A stretch of 41,013 nt of DNA from Bdellovibrionaceae bacterium UBA5009 (GTDB lineage Bacteria; Bdellovibrionota; Bdellovibrionia; Bdellovibrionales; Bdellovibrionaceae). The stretch covers positions 1 to 41,013 of the forward strand of contig DGYJ01000078.1 in assembly GCA_002396665.1 (NCBI GenBank), read 5' to 3'. A program made the translations under genes and the position numbers. This document shows, in pieces, positions 1 through 8,251 of the stretch. The notes under the pieces are model-generated. The model did no database searches and was not told where the DNA came from. It saw only the letters and a list, made by a program, of their open reading frames with translations. Positions within the stretch are counted from its first letter, which is position 1, and each line of letters begins with the position of its first letter.

Positions 1-109
1 GATTTGCCGGAAGCTAGACCTCCGGTGAGTCCTATCCATTTCATTCGTTTAGACCTTTAGAAATCATACAAGTTTCCCGATGAAAACAGTGTAAAGGAAC
101 TCAAGTAGC

Positions 110-2125
110 ATGTCCAATGCGATAGAACAGTTTGGCAAATATATTCTATTAGAGAAATTAGCCATGGGTGGTATGGCCGAAGTGTATCTAGCCAAATCCA
201 CTGGAGCCAATGGAGTTAATAAGTTCCTTGCCATCAAAAGAATCCTACCGCAATTTTCAGACAATGAAGAATTCATCGGAATGTTTAAAGAGGAAGCAAA
301 AATTGCGGTGAATTTGAATCACGGGAACGTGGTTTCTATCTACGATTTTGGTGTCGAAAAATCACAATTCTATCTTGTCATGGAATATGTCGAAGGACGT
401 AACCTTCGACAAATGATCAACGAATTAAAAAAGAAAAATATCCACCTCTCGACAGAGCAAGTTGTCTACATCATCAAAGAAGTTGCTGCAGGTTTAGATC
501 ATGCCCATCGTTGCATTGACGGATCAACTGGCAAACCATTAAACATCACCCATCGCGACATGAGTCCACAAAACATCATGGTCAGCTTCGAGGGCGAAGT
601 AAAAATTATCGATTTCGGTATCGCCAAGGCTGAAACACAACTGGAAGTGACAAAGGCCGGAACTTTAAAAGGTAAATTTGGCTATATGTCACCAGAGCAA
701 GCTGATGGTTACCCCATCGACTTGCGCACAGACGTATTTTCACTTGGAATTGTACTTTGGGAACTTTTGGCCAATGATCGCCTCTTTACGTCAAATAGCG
801 AAGCTGCTATTTTGCGAAAAATTCGTGAATGCCAAATTCCCCCGATTCGCAAGATCAATCCATCTGTGCATCCTGAACTTGAGCGCATTGTGAATAAAGC
901 CCTGACGAAGGATAAAACTTTAAGATATCAAACATCTGCGGCATTTCACCGTGACTTAAATCGCTTTATTAATACTCAGTATCCAGAATTTTCGCCCCAT
1001 GATTTCAGCGTATTTATTAAAAATGCCTTCACCGAAACCTATTCAGATCAAAAAAAGAAACTTGTCGAGTACGCTAAAATATTAAATCAAGTTCCTGAAG
1101 AATCAGTTGTCACCGTCACAACAACCCAAAAAGATGGCCCACAAGCAAGACAGACACAGGCTGAAGTCGAACAAGACACACTTGCACCCCATGATGCTGA
1201 AGGATCTTTCAATTTGGACATGCCTCAACAACAAGATGGCAAAAATGCACAGATTCTTCGCACAAATGTCACTCCGCCGCGCGAAGGAACAATCGGGCAT
1301 TCAGGCACAATGTCTGGAGCAACATCTGCAGGCGTTAGGCCATACACCATTGGCACAGCGAATGGAACTTCTAAATCCAAAAGACGACCGATACCCCAAG
1401 AGCCAAAAAGTTCTTCCATGGTTGCCTTTGCAATGACATGTATTGTGGTTGTTGGCTTGGGATACTTTATTTTTGGAAAGAATAAATCCTCGCAGGAAAC
1501 TACAAATAATTCAGCACAAGGCACCAGCGATCAAGCTTCAAAAAAACCACCAAGGGATTCTAATCCAGATCCAGCAAAAATCATTGCACCTGAAAATATA
1601 TCAGATATTGGGACTAATCCAAATGGCGTTACAGATCCTTTGCTTCCTACCCAAAATCCGCAAACTCCGCAAGTGCCTGAAAATGCAATTGCTACAATTT
1701 ACTCTGACCCAGACAATGCAACACTTTACATCGACGATGTAGAAACTGGCTTTCGCACGCCCTATCGATTATCGAAACCGATGAATCAGGGCTTCAAAAT
1801 CAAGATTACAAAATCTGGCTATTTCCCAATTGAAAAAACTGTAAGCTTGAATAAGCCAACTAGTACTCTACGATTCAATTTGGCCAAAGAAGCCTATGGC
1901 TATATCAATCTTTATGTTGTCAATGCGGGATCGAATCCTTTGATCGAAATCAATGGCGCCCTTGTGAATAAAAAACTTCCCCTTGTGACCCATAAAATTC
2001 CAGCCGGGGTACCGGTCACAATTCGTGTCGTCAATGAGTTCCTTGGGACATCTGCTTTAGAAACCATCACCGTCACCGAAAATCAGAAAAAATTCATCGA
2101 ACTTGTTCTAAAATCTAGCAATTAA
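110..2125 (+). CDS. Ser/Thr protein kinase with transmembrane segment and PEGA domain
   Basis: A eukaryotic-type (Hanks) kinase domain fills about residues 8-300. It has a glycine-rich loop (LAMGGMAEVYLAK), the ATP lysine K43 in AIK, the catalytic loop HRDMSPQN (H148-D150), DFG at 168-170 and an activation segment ending GYMSPEQ. A polar low-complexity linker follows, then one hydrophobic helix at about 437-457 and an extracytoplasmic part with a PEGA repeat at about 526-590. The kinase should therefore lie in the cytoplasm, with the PEGA part outside, perhaps sensing the wall or envelope; that role is inference. The ATG has an AAAGGAA element about 10 nt upstream. The acyl-CoA synthetase gene starts 5 bp after the stop, so the two are probably co-transcribed. 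The catalytic residues are intact. The substrate is unknown. Confidence 0.93.
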   Translation: MSNAIEQFGKYILLEKLAMGGMAEVYLAKSTGANGVNKFLAIKRILPQFSDNEEFIGMFKEEAKIAVNLNHGNVVSIYDFGVEKSQFYLVMEYVEGRNLRQMINELKKKNIHLSTEQVVYIIKEVAAGLDHAHRCIDGSTGKPLNITHRDMSPQNIMVSFEGEVKIIDFGIAKAETQLEVTKAGTLKGKFGYMSPEQADGYPIDLRTDVFSLGIVLWELLANDRLFTSNSEAAILRKIRECQIPPIRKINPSVHPELERIVNKALTKDKTLRYQTSAAFHRDLNRFINTQYPEFSPHDFSVFIKNAFTETYSDQKKKLVEYAKILNQVPEESVVTVTTTQKDGPQARQTQAEVEQDTLAPHDAEGSFNLDMPQQQDGKNAQILRTNVTPPREGTIGHSGTMSGATSAGVRPYTIGTANGTSKSKRRPIPQEPKSSSMVAFAMTCIVVVGLGYFIFGKNKSSQETTNNSAQGTSDQASKKPPRDSNPDPAKIIAPENISDIGTNPNGVTDPLLPTQNPQTPQVPENAIATIYSDPDNATLYIDDVETGFRTPYRLSKPMNQGFKIKITKSGYFPIEKTVSLNKPTSTLRFNLAKEAYGYINLYVVNAGSNPLIEINGALVNKKLPLVTHKIPAGVPVTIRVVNEFLGTSALETITVTENQKKFIELVLKSSN

Positions 2126-2130
2126 AATTT

Positions 2131-3921
2131 ATGAAAAAAATCACAACCACCATCGTTGAAAAAATTCTTAGCTTTCCTACACGTTCAGAAAATTTGGTGG
2201 CCATTCAGTACAAAAAAAATTCAGAATGGATCAAGCTGAACTGGAAACAATATTACGATCAGATTGAAGAGCTCAGCCTTGGACTACAAAGTCTAAAAAC
2301 GAAAAATAAATTGCGTGTGGCCATTTGGTCTAATACTCGTTATGAATGGTCCCTTCTTGACTGTGCAACACTTTGTGCCGGGGCCACTGTAGTTCCGGTC
2401 TATCAAAACAGCACACCAGACGAGATCTCACATATCATTCATCACTCTGAGGCCAATGTGCTTTTTGTCGAAACAAGTGTTCAGCTGAAGGCGTTCGAAA
2501 AAGCACGTTTGCAAGATTCTAAACTGATGCAAATCGAGCACGTCTTCTTGATTGAAAAAACTGGCAACTCTGCTGCCCTTGAGGATCTTATTAAAATCGG
2601 TCAGCAAGAAAAAATTAAAAATCCAAAACAATTTGTTCAAAATGCTCAAAAAGTACAAATGGATGACAACGCCACAATAATCTACACTTCGGGAACGACA
2701 GGACTGCCCAAGGGTGTGTTGCTGACCCATCGTCAAATTGTTTCAGAAGTTGGCGAAGCCTTCCCATTTTGTGGCGCCAATGAACATGACGTCAGTCTTA
2801 GTTTTTTACCCTATGCCCATGTGCTAGGACGTATTGAGCACTGGGGAAGTATTTGGATTGGTTTTAACTTAGCCTTTGCCGAAAGCATCGAATCCTTAAG
2901 AAAAAATTTAAAAGAAGTGCGCCCCACAATTATGGTAGCTGTCCCAAGAATATTTGAAAAAATATACACTTCACTTATTTCGCAAATGGAAAACCAGCCC
3001 ATCAAAGCAAAACTTTTTCGTTGGGCTCTTTCCGCAGGACAAAAAATCAGCCAGTCGAAACTGACCAAGTCCCAAGTGACCTGGATGAATCTTGGCGAAT
3101 ACCTTCTTGCTGACAAATTAGTTTTGAATAAAGTTAAAGACGCCTTTGGAGGCAGACTGCGCTTTTGTATTAGTGGCGGAGCCCCCATTCAATCTGACAT
3201 CGCACGTTTTTTTCATTCGTGCGGAGTTCTTATTTTAGAAGGCTACGGATTAACTGAAACCACTGCCGCTGTTTGTGTGAATACTCCATTTCAATACCGC
3301 TTTGGATCTGTTGGCAAACCCATCGGTGATGTCCAAATTAAAATCGCAGCAGACGGTGAAGTTCTGATCAAAAGCGATAAAGTCATGAAAGAATATTATA
3401 AAAATCCAGAAGCCACTGCGGAATCCATCAAAGATGGATGGTTTTACACCGGAGATATCGGCGAATTGCTGCCATCAGGTGATTTGCGCCTAACGGATAG
3501 AAAAAAAGATCTGATCAAAACAGCCGGCGGAAAATACATAGCCCCTCAAAAATTAGAGGGTCTTTTAAAAATGAACAGCATCATTTCGCAGGTACTAATC
3601 CATGGTGATCAAAAAAAATTCGTCGTGGCTCTTTTGACCCTTGAAAAAACTGTCATCGAAAAAATCGCTGCAGAAAAAAATTGGCTCTACAACAGCTGGA
3701 ATGATTTGATTTCAAAATCTGAAATCGAAAGTCTGGTTCGAAAAGCCGTCGCCGAAACCAATGCTCAGTTGGCCAGCTTTGAAACCATTAAAAAATTTAA
3801 AATTTTAGACGAAGAATTCACCGTCGAAAATGGCGCCTTGACCCCATCACTTAAAGTGAAAAGAAAATTTTTAGATAAAAAATACAGCTCACAAATTGAA
3901 TCACTTTATAGTGAACATTGA
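2131..3921 (+). CDS. long-chain fatty acid-CoA ligase (AMP-forming, FadD/FAA1 type)
   Basis: An ANL-superfamily adenylate-forming enzyme of 596 residues that activates a fatty acid through an acyl-adenylate and transfers it to CoA. The P-loop-like motif YTSGTTGLPKG spans residues 185-195, the GYGLTE motif starts near 371, YTGDIGEL near 439, and the hinge and C-terminal lysine region is DRKKDLIKTAGGKYIAP. Length and motif order fit the long-chain (COG1022-like) branch rather than acetyl-CoA synthetase. No signal peptide is visible, so it is cytoplasmic or peripheral to the membrane. There is no clear SD sequence; with only 5 bp after the kinase stop, translation is probably coupled. It ends 20 bp from the convergent beta-barrel gene with no terminator between them. 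Chain-length specificity cannot be read from the sequence. Confidence 0.9.
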   Translation: MKKITTTIVEKILSFPTRSENLVAIQYKKNSEWIKLNWKQYYDQIEELSLGLQSLKTKNKLRVAIWSNTRYEWSLLDCATLCAGATVVPVYQNSTPDEISHIIHHSEANVLFVETSVQLKAFEKARLQDSKLMQIEHVFLIEKTGNSAALEDLIKIGQQEKIKNPKQFVQNAQKVQMDDNATIIYTSGTTGLPKGVLLTHRQIVSEVGEAFPFCGANEHDVSLSFLPYAHVLGRIEHWGSIWIGFNLAFAESIESLRKNLKEVRPTIMVAVPRIFEKIYTSLISQMENQPIKAKLFRWALSAGQKISQSKLTKSQVTWMNLGEYLLADKLVLNKVKDAFGGRLRFCISGGAPIQSDIARFFHSCGVLILEGYGLTETTAAVCVNTPFQYRFGSVGKPIGDVQIKIAADGEVLIKSDKVMKEYYKNPEATAESIKDGWFYTGDIGELLPSGDLRLTDRKKDLIKTAGGKYIAPQKLEGLLKMNSIISQVLIHGDQKKFVVALLTLEKTVIEKIAAEKNWLYNSWNDLISKSEIESLVRKAVAETNAQLASFETIKKFKILDEEFTVENGALTPSLKVKRKFLDKKYSSQIESLYSEH

Positions 3922-3941
3922 ATTCATCGAAAGAAATCGCC

Positions 3942-4754
3942 TTACAGCAACCAAAAACGAAATCCTACACTGGCATAATAGCCCGTCATATCTATTTTTC
4001 TGTTCGTGGCATTTTGATCTTTCAAAACATCCCCAGTCACATGGGCTGTGCTTGTGCCTGCTGTCGCACCAAAACTTGTCACGTCGGCACTGTATTTGAG
4101 TTCGGTAAAACTTAAAGCACGATAGCCCAATTCCACCATGACAGTGGTGGTATCCATCATTGAAAATTCACCACCCACGCCACCGCCGTACATCAATGCG
4201 CTCGATTTTGCTTTGACAGAATGGGAAGCCGACGGAGCAATCGTGACATAGGAATAATCATTCTGAAAAGTCAGTGATGCCGTGCCCGCAGTTCCAAAAA
4301 TCATCCACCGACTATTAGGAGTTTGTTTTATATTTATTTCAAGACCAACTTTGGGAATAATGGCGTTCAAATCACTTTTCACCAAGTACAAAGTTGAAGC
4401 GCCTAACTTTGCCGACACATCTGTTAAGGTCGAAGGCTTAATCACTTCTAAACCAAAACGCCAAGTCAGCGGGCCCGTGCATGAAACAAATCCAAACTCT
4501 CCGCCTGTGTTCAATGAATAAGAGCTTCCATAATCGTTCGCCACACTCTCGTTTTCAAAGGCAGCTTTTTGAATGACAGAAGTCCCTCCAGCCAACAAAA
4601 AGTAACTTCCAAAATTTCTACTGTTCATTGAAAAAACTCGGGCCTGGGCCTTGGTGGGCAGCAAAGTCGACAGAATTAAAAACAGAAAAGCCGCCAAAGT
4701 CGGACGGCTTTTAACAAACAAATAAAAAGGATTTTGAAATCGAATCAAATTCAA
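3942..4754 (-). CDS. outer-membrane beta-barrel protein (unknown function)
   Basis: About 270 residues. An N-terminal signal peptide (hydrophobic core LAAFLFLILSTLL, probable cleavage after TKAQA) is followed by alternating polar/hydrophobic strands with many Gly, Ser, Thr and aromatic residues, ending GYYASVGFRFWLL. This is typical of a small 8-10-stranded barrel. The start is uncertain: the TTG at 4754 lies directly after an AGGA element, while the in-frame TTG at 4748 has the better spacing (about 7 nt). It starts 3 bp downstream of the AMIN-like gene, so the two form an operon. A terminator-like hairpin lies inside the signal-peptide codons (4686-4712). No specific family was recognised. 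Confidence 0.75.
   Translation of the reverse strand: MNLIRFQNPFYLFVKSRPTLAAFLFLILSTLLPTKAQARVFSMNSRNFGSYFLLAGGTSVIQKAAFENESVANDYGSSYSLNTGGEFGFVSCTGPLTWRFGLEVIKPSTLTDVSAKLGASTLYLVKSDLNAIIPKVGLEINIKQTPNSRWMIFGTAGTASLTFQNDYSYVTIAPSASHSVKAKSSALMYGGGVGGEFSMMDTTTVMVELGYRALSFTELKYSADVTSFGATAGTSTAHVTGDVLKDQNATNRKIDMTGYYASVGFRFWLL
4686..4712 (-). promoter_or_regulatory. terminator-like hairpin inside the signal-peptide codons of the barrel gene
   Basis: Perfect 8-bp arms AAAAGCCG (4686-4693) and CGGCTTTT (4705-4712) with an 11-nt loop. On the minus strand the second arm runs into CTGTTTTT. This resembles an intrinsic terminator but lies within codons encoding the signal peptide of the downstream barrel. 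It could attenuate read-through from the AMIN-like gene when translation is poor. That function is inference; only the inverted repeat and T-run are seen. Confidence 0.4.
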
Positions 4755-4757
4755 TTC

Positions 4758-5243
4758 CTATAAATTTAAATCGACAACCACTTTGCTTGTCGATTTTACT
4801 CCAGCCACTTGGTAAACTTTGACCTGAGGTTTATTTTTCAATTCAAAAACTAAAGATAAAGTCTGATCCACCGGATCCAAAGACATTTGCGAAGACTTGA
4901 TTCCCAAGGATTGAGACAATTTTTTATTCAAAGTTTTAATATCAATTTTAGAGGCCGGCATCTGAGCAAAATCAATCACCAAACGGTGGGGATTTTCAAG
5001 AACCTGAGCATGAAAATATCCAGGCCTGCCTTTTAAAGATGAACCCTTCATTCCCCCAATATCAATAACCACTCTTTCTTTATTTTTAGAATGTGTCGAG
5101 CGGATATCTAAAAGACTAAAGCCTAAACCTGCCGAACCACCAACAAGAGAAAGTGTCGACTTTTGAACATTTGAAGGCTGCATTGGAATAGCAGAAAAAG
5201 AAACTTCACATATAAGAATTAAACTTAATAAAAACCATTTCAT
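4758..5243 (-). CDS. AMIN-domain-like exported protein
   Basis: The start is placed at the ATG at 5243 because GGAGGT stands 6 nt upstream; an in-frame longer reading to 5291 has no such signal. This gives 161 residues. A signal peptide (MKWFLLSLILICEVSFSA) precedes a beta-rich domain with FSLLDIRSTHS, RVVIDIGG, RLVIDFAQMP and a closing VYQVAGVKSTSKVVVDL. These match the AMIN pattern found in periplasmic amidases and secretin/pilus proteins, where it binds peptidoglycan or localises proteins. No catalytic domain follows, so it would act as a periplasmic binding or localisation module. It is the first gene of a two-gene operon with the beta-barrel, which suggests a joint envelope role (inference). 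Confidence 0.7.
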   Translation of the reverse strand: MKWFLLSLILICEVSFSAIPMQPSNVQKSTLSLVGGSAGLGFSLLDIRSTHSKNKERVVIDIGGMKGSSLKGRPGYFHAQVLENPHRLVIDFAQMPASKIDIKTLNKKLSQSLGIKSSQMSLDPVDQTLSLVFELKNKPQVKVYQVAGVKSTSKVVVDLNL

Positions 5244-5487
5244 TTGCGACCTCCATGTGCACTTCATATTGGAGCAAGATCTCACCCCCAATTCAAGCGT
5301 TTTTGAGGAGGTTATGAAAACTCAAAATTAATTATGAAAACGGAGAGGGGTGTAAAAAAGGGGGCGCATTTTGTCCCTATGTCAGTTATTTTTACAATGC
5401 CCTAGTCATATCAAGCATTTAAGCCGATTTGAGACCTGTCTTGATTTGGTCCACTTATTGAAGTTGCTTCGCCCTATAGAGGTGGAT

Positions 5488-6114
5488 ATGAAATTTTTAG
5501 CTCAAACTTTACTCACTGTCGTCGTGGCATTCAGCCTTGCCGCTTGCAATAAAAGCGATGATAAAAAGAACAACGATGTTGTCGCCCAACCCCCGCCTCC
5601 AACTATGGACAACAGCTGTATCGCTGGGCAGGTCAACTGCAACCAGCAGCTTTACAATAACTACTACCAGTACGGATTTAGACCCTACGGAGTCAATCCC
5701 TACAATTACAACAATGGCTACAACGGCTATTGGAATAACAGCAGAAACCCCTACGCCTATTATTATCAAAACACCTATGGTTACGGTTACAACAACCTTG
5801 GTTTCTGTAACTGCCCAACGGGTTATCGACCAGTTTACAATGGCGGCATGGGACTTGGCTGCGTGTCTTTGAACTATATCCAACCATTTGCATCTGGGGC
5901 CTTTTACTACGGCCTGCAGGTTCAATCAAACAACTATCACTGGGTGAATATCAGCCAAATCAGCAATACCAGCGGATACCCTGCTCGCAACAGCTGTTAT
6001 GATAATGTGGCCCAGTCATGCTTTGTGGACCAAGCCAATTCCTGTGGCAGTTCTGCCTATATTTGCCGTCCCACAGCTGGCGGATCAAGATTGGGAATCT
6101 GCACAAGACAATAA
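5488..6114 (+). CDS. Tyr/Asn/Gly-rich, Cys-rich putative lipoprotein
   Basis: The start is set at the ATG at 5488 with AGAGGTGG just upstream, giving 208 residues; upstream in-frame codons to 5371 lack a ribosome site. The N-terminus is a lipoprotein signal, MKFLAQTLLTVVVAFSLAAC, with lipobox LAAC. The mature part has a middle region very rich in Tyr, Asn and Gly (many NYN, YGY and NGY motifs) and at least ten cysteines in a spaced pattern (CIAGQVNC, CNCPTGY, and several toward the C-terminus ending GICTRQ), suggesting disulfides outside the cytoplasm. No known family was recognised. It is monocistronic in appearance: divergent from the AMIN-like gene and followed by the hairpin at 6136-6170. 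Confidence 0.75.
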   Translation: MKFLAQTLLTVVVAFSLAACNKSDDKKNNDVVAQPPPPTMDNSCIAGQVNCNQQLYNNYYQYGFRPYGVNPYNYNNGYNGYWNNSRNPYAYYYQNTYGYGYNNLGFCNCPTGYRPVYNGGMGLGCVSLNYIQPFASGAFYYGLQVQSNNYHWVNISQISNTSGYPARNSCYDNVAQSCFVDQANSCGSSAYICRPTAGGSRLGICTRQ

Positions 6115-6135
6115 TACAGTTTATTCACTTTTGAT

Positions 6136-6170
6136 CCTGTGTTAGGCCTTAATATAGGCCTTTTCACAGG
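6136..6170 (+). promoter_or_regulatory. two-stage hairpin overlapping the ribosome binding site of the M3 peptidase gene
   Basis: The outer arms CCTGTG (6136-6141) and CACAGG (6165-6170) are exact complements. The inner arms AGGCCT (6144-6149) and AGGCCT (6156-6161) are also complementary, with a 6-nt loop. The inner stem is followed by a short T-run, so it may end transcription of the lipoprotein gene. The outer 3' arm includes the AGG of the AGGAG SD sequence (6168-6172) that serves the TTG at 6179, so a folded transcript would hide the ribosome site. The structure is seen directly; its regulatory role is inferred. Confidence 0.55.
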
Positions 6171-6178
6171 AGAACACC

Positions 6179-8251
6179 TTGAGCACCACGACATTCACAA
6201 GCCTCGCTCCCGAGCTTCAAAAAAATCCTCTTTTACAAGAATTCACAGGAACCGACGGCAGCATCCCCTTTGCAAAAATTAAAGTTGAGCACTACCTTCC
6301 CGCACTGGATGCCAGCCTTCAACAGGCTCGAAACAATATCCAAAAAATCAAAGCTGAAACGCAAAAGCCTAATTTTGAAAATACAATTCTAGCTTTAGAA
6401 AACGCCTCGGACCTGATGGAAAGAGTTGTGACCATCTATAGCAACCTCGAAAGCGCCCATGCTGATGACACCCATCGTGCTTTGTCTGAAAAAATTTATC
6501 CCCTGATTTCGGCCTTCAGTTCTGACGTCTCCTTAGATCAACAACTTTTTGAAAAAGTTCAAAGTGTTTATCTGAACAAAGACAATCTTCAACTGAATGG
6601 CGAACAAAAACGACTGGTTGAAAAAACCTATTTGTCGTTTACACGCAATGGGGCCCTACTTGATGAAACCAAAAAAAATAAACTGCGTGAAATAGACCAA
6701 CAGCTTTCGGTTTTATCACCGCAATTTTCTGACAATGTATTGAAGGCCACAAATGCTTTCGAATTAATTATAACTGACCGTAGTGAACTGATAGGTCTGC
6801 CGGACTCAGCACTTGAGGCTGCCGCCTTTGCAGCAGAATCCAAGGGGCACAAAAACAGTTGGCTGTTTAATCTTCAGTACCCAAGTTTACTTCCAGTCTT
6901 GACCTATGCAAAAAATCGCTCGCTGCGTGAAAAGTTATGGCGGGCCAATAGTTCTAAATCTTTTAACGATGCCTTCGATAACCAAAATAATATTAAAAAA
7001 ATTGTACAACTTAAACATGACCGGGCCCAGTTGCTTGGTTACGCAACCCATGCCGATTATGTTTTGACCGAGCGAATGGCGAAAGATGCCGGCACTGTGA
7101 CTCGCTTTTTAAACGAACTTTTAACGGCCAGTCGTCCTGCCGCTGAAAAAGATTTGGCAGAAGTGAAACAACTTGCCGCTGAAGATGGTGTTGCTGACTT
7201 AAAGCCCTGGGACTTTGGATATTATTCTGAAAAATTAAAAGAAAAAAAATATGCCTTCAATCAAGAAGAGCTCCGCCCTTACTTCAAACTTGAAAACGTC
7301 ATTGAAGGCGCCTTTGAACATGCCCGCAGACTTTATGATTTGAACTTCAAAGAATTAAGCGGAGTCGAACTTTATCACCCCGAAGTCAAAGTTTTTGAAG
7401 TCACCGAAAAAAGCACTGGCAAATATATCGGCCTTTTTTACACTGACTTTTTCCCACGCGAAACAAAACGCGGCGGCGCTTGGATGACTTCTTACCGCGA
7501 ACAGGGCTATGTGATGGGTCAATTGCGCAGACCCCATATCAGTATCGTTTGCAACTTTACAAAACCAACTCCAACTAAGCCTTCACTTTTGACCTTGGAT
7601 GAAGTGCTAACCTTGTTTCACGAATTCGGCCATGCTCTGCACGGTCTTTTATCGGATTGCAACTACCGTTCGCTTTCTGGAACCAACGTTTATTGGGACT
7701 TTGTCGAGTTGCCATCACAAATTATGGAAAACTGGGTCACCGAAAAAGAAAGTCTGGATCTGTTCGCCAAACATTTTGAGACTGGCAAAACTATTCCCGC
7801 TGATCTTGTTGAAAAATTAAAAAAATCTGACCGCTTCCAAGCCGGCTGGCAATCCCTTCGACAATTGCAATTTGCCATCATGGATATGCAGTGGCATTCA
7901 ACAGATCCAAAAAATATTTCCGATGTTGATGCTTTTGAATCCATGGCCACTGAAAAAGCACGACTGTTTGATCGCATTCCGGGAACAAACACTTCCTGCA
8001 GCTTTAGTCATATTTTTGCAGGGGGATACTCGGCTGGATATTACTCTTACAAATGGGCTGAAGTTTTAGACGCCGATGCCTTCGAATACTTCAAAGAAAA
8101 AGGACTCTTTAACCCAGAAGTGGCCAAGGCCTTCAAAAACTTTATCCTGAGCCGCGGGGGAACAGAACATCCCATGGAATTGTACAAAAAATTCCGTGGC
8201 CGCGAACCAGATCCTAAGGCTCTGCTTCGAAGGGATGGACTTGATTTATGA
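6179..8251 (+). CDS. prlC: oligopeptidase A, M3 family zinc metallopeptidase
   Basis: A 690-residue M3 peptidase (E. coli OpdA is about 680). The zinc site is HEFGHALHG (H481, E482, H485) with the third ligand at E510 in DFVELPSQIMENW. Such enzymes hydrolyse short peptides, including cleaved signal peptides, in the cytoplasm; no signal peptide is visible here. The start is a TTG with AGGAG 6 nt upstream; there is no ATG at a plausible position. The SD sequence lies partly inside a hairpin (6136-6170), hinting at translational control. The stop overlaps the NAD kinase start by 4 bp (ATGA), so these genes are translationally coupled. Catalytic residues are complete. Confidence 0.93.
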   Translation: MSTTTFTSLAPELQKNPLLQEFTGTDGSIPFAKIKVEHYLPALDASLQQARNNIQKIKAETQKPNFENTILALENASDLMERVVTIYSNLESAHADDTHRALSEKIYPLISAFSSDVSLDQQLFEKVQSVYLNKDNLQLNGEQKRLVEKTYLSFTRNGALLDETKKNKLREIDQQLSVLSPQFSDNVLKATNAFELIITDRSELIGLPDSALEAAAFAAESKGHKNSWLFNLQYPSLLPVLTYAKNRSLREKLWRANSSKSFNDAFDNQNNIKKIVQLKHDRAQLLGYATHADYVLTERMAKDAGTVTRFLNELLTASRPAAEKDLAEVKQLAAEDGVADLKPWDFGYYSEKLKEKKYAFNQEELRPYFKLENVIEGAFEHARRLYDLNFKELSGVELYHPEVKVFEVTEKSTGKYIGLFYTDFFPRETKRGGAWMTSYREQGYVMGQLRRPHISIVCNFTKPTPTKPSLLTLDEVLTLFHEFGHALHGLLSDCNYRSLSGTNVYWDFVELPSQIMENWVTEKESLDLFAKHFETGKTIPADLVEKLKKSDRFQAGWQSLRQLQFAIMDMQWHSTDPKNISDVDAFESMATEKARLFDRIPGTNTSCSFSHIFAGGYSAGYYSYKWAEVLDADAFEYFKEKGLFNPEVAKAFKNFILSRGGTEHPMELYKKFRGREPDPKALLRRDGLDL

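Noticed and set aside
1..109. Possible end of an upstream gene or terminator (CCGGA/TCCGG at 7-25)
   Set aside because: The 5-bp stem has no T-run and no coding frame can be supported in the first 109 bases.
5509..5925. Frames opposite the Tyr/Asn-rich lipoprotein
   Set aside because: They arise from the biased TAC/AAC codons on the other strand; the lipoprotein has the signal and SD.
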